From Bacteroidota bacterium (GTDB lineage: Bacteria; Bacteroidota; Bacteroidia; Bacteroidales; JAAYUG01), in NCBI GenBank assembly GCA_021812865.1, contig JAKAMP010000158.1, positions 1 through 6,710 on the forward strand: DNA of 6,710 nt. Direction: 5' to 3'. Positions within the stretch are counted from its first letter, which is position 1. Every line of letters starts with the position of its first letter. This document shows, in pieces, positions 1 to 5,068 of this stretch. The translations under genes were made by a program, and so were the position numbers. Below the pieces are notes generated by a model, which made no database searches, was not told the DNA's origin, and saw only the letters and a list, made by a program, of their open reading frames with translations.

Positions 1-189
1 TAAACTTTAAACTATAAACTTTAAACTATAAACTTTAAACTATAAACTTTAAACTATAAACTTTAAACTATAAACTTTAAACCTTAAACTTTAAACCTTA
101 AACTTTAAACCTTAAACCTTAAACTTTAAACTTTAAACCTTAAACCTTAAACCTTAAACCTTAAACCTTAAACCTTAAACCTTAAACCT
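1..189. repeat. Heptamer tandem repeat array, 27 units of TAAACNN
   Basis: Twenty-seven consecutive 7-base units fit exactly into 1-189 with no phase slip. All begin TAAAC and differ only in the last two bases. Units 1-10 (1-70) alternate TAAACTT and TAAACTA, giving five copies of a 14-mer. Units 11-16 (71-112) alternate TAAACTT and TAAACCT, three copies of another 14-mer. Unit 17 is TAAACCT, units 18-19 are TAAACTT and units 20-27 (134-189) are all TAAACCT. A decayed unit (TAACCCT, 191-197) follows. TAA falls in every frame on both strands, so the array cannot be coding. It starts at the window edge and may be longer. Its function is unknown; it resembles a slippage-expanded intergenic repeat. 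Confidence 0.97.
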
Positions 190-424
190 ATAACCCTATA
201 TCAATCCTCTTTTCAATCCTGATTGATCAGTCAATCGCTAATACCAACTGCGGATATTATTGCCAGGCAGGATTCTGATTTTTACGCGATGCCTGTTTGC
301 ATCTCAGATTGCTTTGTCAGTTTTATAATAATTTTCATACTCCGGAGGGCACGGGAAGTGTCTGCTTATGGGCAAAAGCCATATATTTACATCTGGAAAT
401 CCATAGAATAAATCATACTCCTAT
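190..424. other. Non-coding leader region upstream of the mannosidase gene
   Basis: This stretch separates the heptamer array from the mannosidase start. It holds the TCAATC/GATTGA repeat cluster at 201-236 and otherwise nothing I can assign. A 62-codon reading frame at 223-411 has no recognisable domain and no initiation context, and I do not consider it a gene. The promoter of the mannosidase gene presumably lies here. The best partial match to the Bacteroidota -7 element TAnnTTTG is TATATTTA at 382-389, but no TTTG partner sits at the right distance, so I do not call a promoter. Confidence 0.5.
201..236. repeat. Cluster of TCAATC direct repeats with one inverted copy
   Basis: TCAATCCT occurs at 201-208 and again at 213-220. 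The inverted copy GATTGA is at 221-226 and a third TCAATC is at 231-236. GATTGA can pair with the third copy (6-bp stem, 4-base loop) or with the first copy (6-bp stem, 14-base loop), but not both at once. The cluster lies just after the heptamer array and about 190 bp before the mannosidase start. It could be a protein-binding site, a small RNA hairpin or decayed repeat sequence; nothing here decides between them. Confidence 0.45.
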
Positions 425-3400
425 ATGAAAAAACTACTGTCATTCATAATGTTGCTGCTTGCAGGGTATCTCACCCTTAATGCACAATCCACTCAGCAAA
501 CCTGGCCTGCTCAGTATTTCAAGGGATATATGCGTTCCGTTGCAGGAGAAAAACTGGATTATCATTCCTCGCATCCCTCCATCACCCTTGCTCTGCTGCT
601 GCGGGCAAACAAAACATTTCATTCCATTGCCTGGGAATCGGAAACAATACCAGCCGGTTTTAAAGGAAAAGATGCACTCTTCGTCTGGATGTACGGCATG
701 GATGCCGATCCGAAAACTTTTCATATCGACCTCAGATTGAACGGTAAAACCGTGGTTACTTTCACCAATCCGGAAGAATCATCCCTGGAATCCTATACGG
801 TAAAAGGCAATAATGGGGCAGAAATCACTTTCCGTCCGCTGATCCTCGATATGTTCAGGGATCCCATGGGATATGCCATACTGAAGGTTCCGGCAGAATG
901 GCTGCAGAAAGGGAAACCCCAGCAGTTTGAAGCCGTATCGGAGGACAAGGGATGGAATGTGTGGTACATGACCTTCGAAGCCCCGGTGGAGGAGGGCGTT
1001 GCACTTTCCCAGGAGCCCGTCCTGGTACACGGAAAATCTGGCGATCTGATGTCCGTAAGAGCTGAGTTTACCCACATCGGAGCGCCCGTCAAAGCTCAGA
1101 TATCCCTGGACAAGCAAGTTTCCGGAGAGGTAACGCTTCAACCCGGCTACAATTCCCTTACCCTTCAGTATCCGGAAGTGAAAAAAGCTACTTCTGTTCA
1201 GGCAACTATCAGGGTGGGAGAGAAGCCGCCGGTGAAGAAGAAGGTGATGCTCAGTCCGGTGAAGCCCTGGACGGTCTACCTGGTTCAGCATACCCATACC
1301 GACATTGGATACACGCGCCCGCAGAGCGAAATATTGCCCGAGCATCTCCGGTATATTGATTTTGCACTCGATTACTGCGACCAGACCGACAGCCTGCCCG
1401 ATGATGCCCGGTTCCGCTGGACCTGCGAAACTTCCTGGGCCGTGCGCGAATACATCAAAACACGCCCGCAGGCACAGATCGACCGCCTGATGAAGCGCAT
1501 AAAGGAAGGACGCATAGAGGTAACCGGACTCTTCCTCAACATGTCCGATCTGAGCGATGAAGCCACCCTGGCCACCTCGTTGCAGCCGGTGAAGGATTTT
1601 CAGCAGATGGGCATCCCGGTGCAGTCGGCCATGCAGGACGATGTAAACGGGCTGGGATGGTGCCTGGCCGATTACCTGCCATCCATAGGGGTGAAATACA
1701 TGAGCATGGGGCAGAACACCGACCGCGCCATTAAACCTTTCAACAGGCCTACCCCTTTCTGGTGGGAATCGCCTTCGGGAAGCAGGCTGCTCGTATACCG
1801 CGGCGAACATTACATGTGGGGCAATTCCCTGGGCGTGATCTCAGGCGACATCCAGTCGTTCGGACAGAACCTGTTCCGCGATCTCAGCAAATTCTCGAAC
1901 CTCGGCTATCCATATAACCGCATTGCCGTTCAGTTCTCGGGCTACTTCACGGACAATTCACCTCCATCTACCACGGCTTGCGAACTGGTGAAGGAATGGA
2001 ATGAAAAATATGCCTATCCGCACCTGAGAATGGCTACCGTGCACGAGTTTCCCGAGTACCTGACGAAAGAATGTTCAAAGGATCTGCCGGTTTACAGGGC
2101 TGCGTGGCCCGACTGGTGGACCGATGGTTTCGGTTCGGCCGCGATCGAAACGGCCTATGCTCGTCGCAACCAGTCGGAAATGCTCGCCAGCCAGACTCTC
2201 CTTGCCATGGCCATGCTGAAAGGACAGCCACTGCCTGAACATTCTATGGAACGCATCATGGCCCTGCGCGATGCGGTGAATTTTTACGATGAACACACCT
2301 TTGGCGCTGCCGAAAGCATCTCCGATCCTCGTACGGAAAACAGCACGGTGCAGTGGGGTGAGAAGAGCTCCTATGTGTGGGAAGGCCTTCTGGCCAACCG
2401 CATGCTCAGGGAAGATGCCATGGGGCTTATCCAGCAGTTCATTCCGGGAACAAAATATCCCACGCTGGCTGTGTTCAATACCCTCGGAAGTCCCAGAAGC
2501 GGCGTGGCGGAGGTGTTTATTGACCACCAGGTATTGTCGCCCGACAAGCCCTTCGAAATTAACGATGCCGACGGGAACCACATCCCTGCCCAGCTCATCC
2601 GCAGCCGTTCCGAAGGAAGTTATTGGGCCTTGTATGTGAGAGACATTCCCCCCATGGGGTTTAAAACGTATTCCCTTATTTCGGGGAAAGGCAGCAAAAA
2701 CCTCATGGATGAAAAACCTTTCCAGGGTACCCTGGAAAATGAATACTACCGGATCACCTTCGATGCTTCCAAAGGAACCATCACTTCGCTGGAGGACAAA
2801 CAACTGAACCTCGACTTGGTCGATAATAAGGCTCCCTGGGGCATGGCACAGTTCATCTATGAACAGCTGGGCAACCGCAACCAGATTTCTTCCTATAAGC
2901 TGGACGATTTCAGGAGAACACCCCTGGGAGAGATAAAGGCCGGCAGGATTGAAGATGGCCCTGTGTGGACTTCAGTGACTTTCTACGGGCAAATGCCCGG
3001 TTGTGCCGAAAAGGATGGTATATCTTGTGAGATCAGGCTGTACAGGAATGAAAAACGCATCGAGCTGCACTATGCCATGAAAAAACTCCCGGTTACCGAT
3101 CCCGAAGGGGTGTATGTGGCCTTCCCCTTCCGGCTCGATGGCGGACATATCGCCTTTGAGGCGCAGGGTGGCGTGGTTGTTCCCGGAAAAGACCAGCTGG
3201 AGGGTTCATCATCCGACTGGAACGGCATACAGAACTTTGCCAGTGTGCGAAACGACAAGGCACAGATCGTGATTACCAGTCCGGAAACACCCCTGATGAT
3301 GTTCGGGGACATTAACCTGGGAAAATTCCAGCGAATCAGCAACCCGAAGACCAACAACATATACTCCTGGGTGATGAACAATTACTGGACCACCAATTTC

Positions 3401-3814
3401 AGGGCCAGCCAGGAGGGTGAGCTGAAGTGGAGCTATGCCATCACCTCAGCAGACCGGGCCGATAACCTGTTTGCTTCCGATTTCGGATGGGAAACGCGAA
3501 TTCCTTTTCTTGCGAGGGTCATTCCTGCCGGAACATCCGAAGACAAGCAATCCGGCTTCTCGTTGCTGCCTGCTGGAACCGGCTCCGTGATGCTCGTAAA
3601 CGCTTATCCGGCATCGAACCGGAAGGATATCATCCTTCAATTGAGAGAAGCAGGTGGACAGAATGCAGAGGTTGACCTCTCCGGGCTATTGTCACTTCCC
3701 ACGGTGAAAGGCATCAGCGAGGTGAATGTGATCGAAACCCCGCTCTCAGAAAACATTCAAAAGCTGAGTTTTACGCCCTGGCAACCCAGGTTTTTGAAAG
3801 TAATCCTGAAATAA
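425..3814 (+). CDS. Secreted GH38-family alpha-mannosidase
   Basis: This is a complete 1129-residue glycoside hydrolase, probably removing alpha-mannosyl residues from glycans in the periplasm or outside the cell. Residues 1-20 are a Sec signal peptide (MKK, a hydrophobic run, then LNA before Gln21) with no lipobox cysteine. Residues about 22-280 are a beta-rich N-terminal extension. The GH38 catalytic domain begins near 283 with HTHTDIGY (289-296). By analogy with Golgi mannosidase II, His291 and Asp293 would bind zinc, Asp406 in QDDVNG would be nucleophile and zinc ligand, and His624 in DEHTFGA the fourth ligand. The C-terminal beta domains start near 670, with a typical 38C segment (ENEYYRITFD, 771-780). 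The 425 start is chosen because it opens directly into the signal peptide; the leader before it is A/T-rich without a Shine-Dalgarno sequence. No neighbour in the window belongs to a polysaccharide utilisation locus. The family is clear; the exact substrate and linkage are not. Confidence 0.92.
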   Translation: MKKLLSFIMLLLAGYLTLNAQSTQQTWPAQYFKGYMRSVAGEKLDYHSSHPSITLALLLRANKTFHSIAWESETIPAGFKGKDALFVWMYGMDADPKTFHIDLRLNGKTVVTFTNPEESSLESYTVKGNNGAEITFRPLILDMFRDPMGYAILKVPAEWLQKGKPQQFEAVSEDKGWNVWYMTFEAPVEEGVALSQEPVLVHGKSGDLMSVRAEFTHIGAPVKAQISLDKQVSGEVTLQPGYNSLTLQYPEVKKATSVQATIRVGEKPPVKKKVMLSPVKPWTVYLVQHTHTDIGYTRPQSEILPEHLRYIDFALDYCDQTDSLPDDARFRWTCETSWAVREYIKTRPQAQIDRLMKRIKEGRIEVTGLFLNMSDLSDEATLATSLQPVKDFQQMGIPVQSAMQDDVNGLGWCLADYLPSIGVKYMSMGQNTDRAIKPFNRPTPFWWESPSGSRLLVYRGEHYMWGNSLGVISGDIQSFGQNLFRDLSKFSNLGYPYNRIAVQFSGYFTDNSPPSTTACELVKEWNEKYAYPHLRMATVHEFPEYLTKECSKDLPVYRAAWPDWWTDGFGSAAIETAYARRNQSEMLASQTLLAMAMLKGQPLPEHSMERIMALRDAVNFYDEHTFGAAESISDPRTENSTVQWGEKSSYVWEGLLANRMLREDAMGLIQQFIPGTKYPTLAVFNTLGSPRSGVAEVFIDHQVLSPDKPFEINDADGNHIPAQLIRSRSEGSYWALYVRDIPPMGFKTYSLISGKGSKNLMDEKPFQGTLENEYYRITFDASKGTITSLEDKQLNLDLVDNKAPWGMAQFIYEQLGNRNQISSYKLDDFRRTPLGEIKAGRIEDGPVWTSVTFYGQMPGCAEKDGISCEIRLYRNEKRIELHYAMKKLPVTDPEGVYVAFPFRLDGGHIAFEAQGGVVVPGKDQLEGSSSDWNGIQNFASVRNDKAQIVITSPETPLMMFGDINLGKFQRISNPKTNNIYSWVMNNYWTTNFRASQEGELKWSYAITSADRADNLFASDFGWETRIPFLARVIPAGTSEDKQSGFSLLPAGTGSVMLVNAYPASNRKDIILQLREAGGQNAEVDLSGLLSLPTVKGISEVNVIETPLSENIQKLSFTPWQPRFLKVILK

Positions 3815-4053
3815 GCGTCGTCTGAAAGCATCTTGACAAATTGGAAACTTGACGCATTATTACTGAAAACATATATTTATCAACACCTTGAGGCCAAATC
3901 CCGGAAATGTAACTGCTGCATATCAAGTTATTTCCTGTAATAAAACAGGATTTGCATCATCATTAAACTTAATCTATAATCTTTTCTGACCTAACAATGG
4001 GGAAAAGCTCAGTATTTTAATTATTCAATATTGATTTTTTTTCAAAACTCAAT
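3815..4053. other. Convergent intergenic region
   Basis: This 239-bp gap lies between the stop of the mannosidase gene (+) and the stop of the lipoprotein gene (-). It should therefore contain transcript ends rather than promoters. It is AT-rich. The only symmetric element I found is the hairpin at 3933-3950. I see no gene, RNA or mobile-element end in it. Confidence 0.6.
3933..3950. terminator. Weak hairpin, possible terminator between convergent genes
   Basis: TCCTGT (3933-3938) and ACAGGA (3945-3950) form a perfect 6-bp stem around the loop AATAAA. On the plus strand only three T residues follow, so this is not a strong intrinsic terminator. It lies 118 bp after the mannosidase stop and about 100 bp beyond the lipoprotein stop on the other strand. 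It is thus placed to end either transcript. The role is a guess from position. Confidence 0.25.
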
Positions 4054-4518
4054 TTATTGCTTTATCAATAAACCTACAGAGGCGAAAGGGCAATATTGAC
4101 TGTGAAGATTGCAATTAGTCTCATTTACCCGCATTCTGGCTTTGGTATTTCTATCTATTCTAAAAGCTAACCAACAATTTTTTTCATAGATAAATTCATC
4201 CACTGGATAAGCATTTCCTTCCGCATCTTCGTCTATTTCAACATCACCACCTCTCATTTTTGCGATACCCTCTATTTGAGCATACTGTTTTTCCTTCTTA
4301 TTTTGAGAAATTAACTTGAATGCTATTTCCTTTTCATTAAAAAAACTCAATTCAACGGTTTGTTTTAATGTTTCATTTTCAAAAACATAGACTGTGCTCA
4401 TTGGTTTCTTATCAACATCAGACTTCGCATCATTCTTTGAAGAAAGGTTGTCCTGAGATGTCTGCGATATGCATGATGCACATATAAACAAACATAATAT
4501 TAACTTTATGGCCTTCAT
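4054..4518 (-). CDS. Small probable lipoprotein, last gene of the RHS cluster
   Basis: This is a 154-residue protein of unknown function. The N-terminus is short, basic and hydrophobic (MKAIKLILCLFICASC), and Cys16 follows Ala-Ser as in a lipobox. The -3 residue is Cys rather than Leu, so lipidation is likely but not certain. Residues 20-40 are a polar Ser/Lys/Asp linker. The folded part (about 41-154) contains an acidic patch (DVEIDEDAEG, 92-101) and a C-terminal section with Cys115, Cys136 and Cys143 that could form disulphides outside the cytoplasm. It begins 3 bp after the stop of the preceding membrane-protein gene, so it is probably co-transcribed with the RHS gene. That position makes it an immunity or accessory candidate, but it could be unrelated to the tip. 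I recognise no named family. Confidence 0.8.
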   Translation of the reverse strand: MKAIKLILCLFICASCISQTSQDNLSSKNDAKSDVDKKPMSTVYVFENETLKQTVELSFFNEKEIAFKLISQNKKEKQYAQIEGIAKMRGGDVEIDEDAEGNAYPVDEFIYEKNCWLAFRIDRNTKARMRVNETNCNLHSQYCPFASVGLLIKQ

Positions 4519-4521
4519 TAT

Positions 4522-4788
4522 TTAAGGTTTTATAATTATCGGGTACACTATATAAGAAAACATGAATAAATAGAGTACAATTGTAAGTATATTTAAAATC
4601 AATTTCAATTCATGGTTTCTTAATGCTAATCTAAAATCAACCATGCAAATAATTCTATTTATTTTAGAAATGTTTTTAATGAAGTTTTTAAAGGAAATAC
4701 TCTCAATTTTATAACAATAGTTTAACCATCCTCTTGTAATAAGAAGTATTAAATAAGGTGCCACTGAAAAATCTAAAATATTTTTCAT
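4522..4788 (-). CDS. Small membrane protein, candidate immunity protein
   Basis: This is an 88-residue hypothetical protein. A strong transmembrane segment lies near the C-terminus (about 62-85). A weaker hydrophobic stretch at about 7-19 could be a second helix. Between them is a basic, Ile/Asn/Lys-rich region (about 27-60). Its start codon overlaps the stop of the upstream gene as ATGA (4785-4788), the classic sign of translational coupling, so the two products are probably made together. No enzyme or binding motif is visible. Very low GC content matches its neighbours and contrasts with the RHS core. Size, membrane location and position after an RHS tip fit an immunity protein, but this is inferred from context only. 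Confidence 0.72.
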   Translation of the reverse strand: MKNILDFSVAPYLILLITRGWLNYCYKIESISFKNFIKNISKINRIICMVDFRLALRNHELKLILNILTIVLYLFMFSYIVYPIIIKP

Positions 4789-5063
4789 TCTGGAAATCGA
4801 TAAACATTTTTAAAAAAAATAATTCCGGCAATTAATAAGAATATTACCCCCAGCATAAGTAGAAAGTTAAGCCTCTTTGTTAAGGTTAAATAACTTTTAT
4901 CAGAGAATTTATTCGTATTAAATAGATAAAAAATTGCTTCGATAATCTTCATATCTTCCTTATTTTTAATCAAAATTGTGCGGTATTTTAATACTAAAAA
5001 TAAACGCAAAACAAAACACATAAAACATAAAAAGCTAATAATTAAAAATGCACACATTTTCAT
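4785..5063 (-). CDS. Two-helix small membrane protein, candidate immunity protein
   Basis: This is a 92-residue hypothetical protein directly after the RHS gene. Two transmembrane helices are clear, at about residues 4-26 and 66-84. They are separated by a roughly 40-residue hydrophilic, Lys-rich loop containing KNKEDMK. The ATG lies 5 bp beyond the RHS stop codon (TAA, 5069-5071) with no Shine-Dalgarno sequence, so translation probably depends on the upstream gene. Its own stop overlaps the next start by ATGA. Sampled sequence in this gene is about 25% GC. As the first gene after a variable RHS tip it is the strongest positional candidate for the cognate immunity protein. If so, a membrane-embedded inhibitor would suggest a toxin acting at or across the inner membrane. 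I recognise no family. Confidence 0.75.
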   Translation of the reverse strand: MKMCAFLIISFLCFMCFVLRLFLVLKYRTILIKNKEDMKIIEAIFYLFNTNKFSDKSYLTLTKRLNFLLMLGVIFLLIAGIIFFKNVYRFPE

Positions 5064-5068
5064 TGATT

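Noticed and set aside
1..189. CRISPR array or telomere
   Set aside because: The units are 7 bp with no spacers, which rules out CRISPR. The resemblance to telomeric heptamers is only in composition, and the array lies directly beside an ordinary bacterial gene.
313..336. TTTG plus TAATTTTC as a Bacteroidota promoter
   Set aside because: The two elements are 12 bp apart, too close for the roughly 19-21 bp expected, and the last G of the -7 element is missing.
223..411. 62-codon plus-strand reading frame upstream of the mannosidase
   Set aside because: No recognisable domain, no initiation context, and its start overlaps the inverted-repeat cluster. It looks like chance in non-coding DNA.
779..1810. 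343-codon reading frame antisense to the mannosidase gene
   Set aside because: It lies wholly opposite a clear GH38 coding region, and its protein is His/Arg/Gly-rich without domains. It is an antisense shadow of the GC-richer coding sequence.
2075..2803. 242-codon reading frame antisense to the mannosidase gene
   Set aside because: Same reason: a shadow of the conserved GH38 sequence with no family character of its own.
4025..4042. Palindrome TCAATATTGA followed by eight T as a terminator
   Set aside because: The palindrome has no loop and only weak A/T pairs, so it cannot form a stable hairpin. It is also in the wrong orientation to end the lipoprotein transcript.
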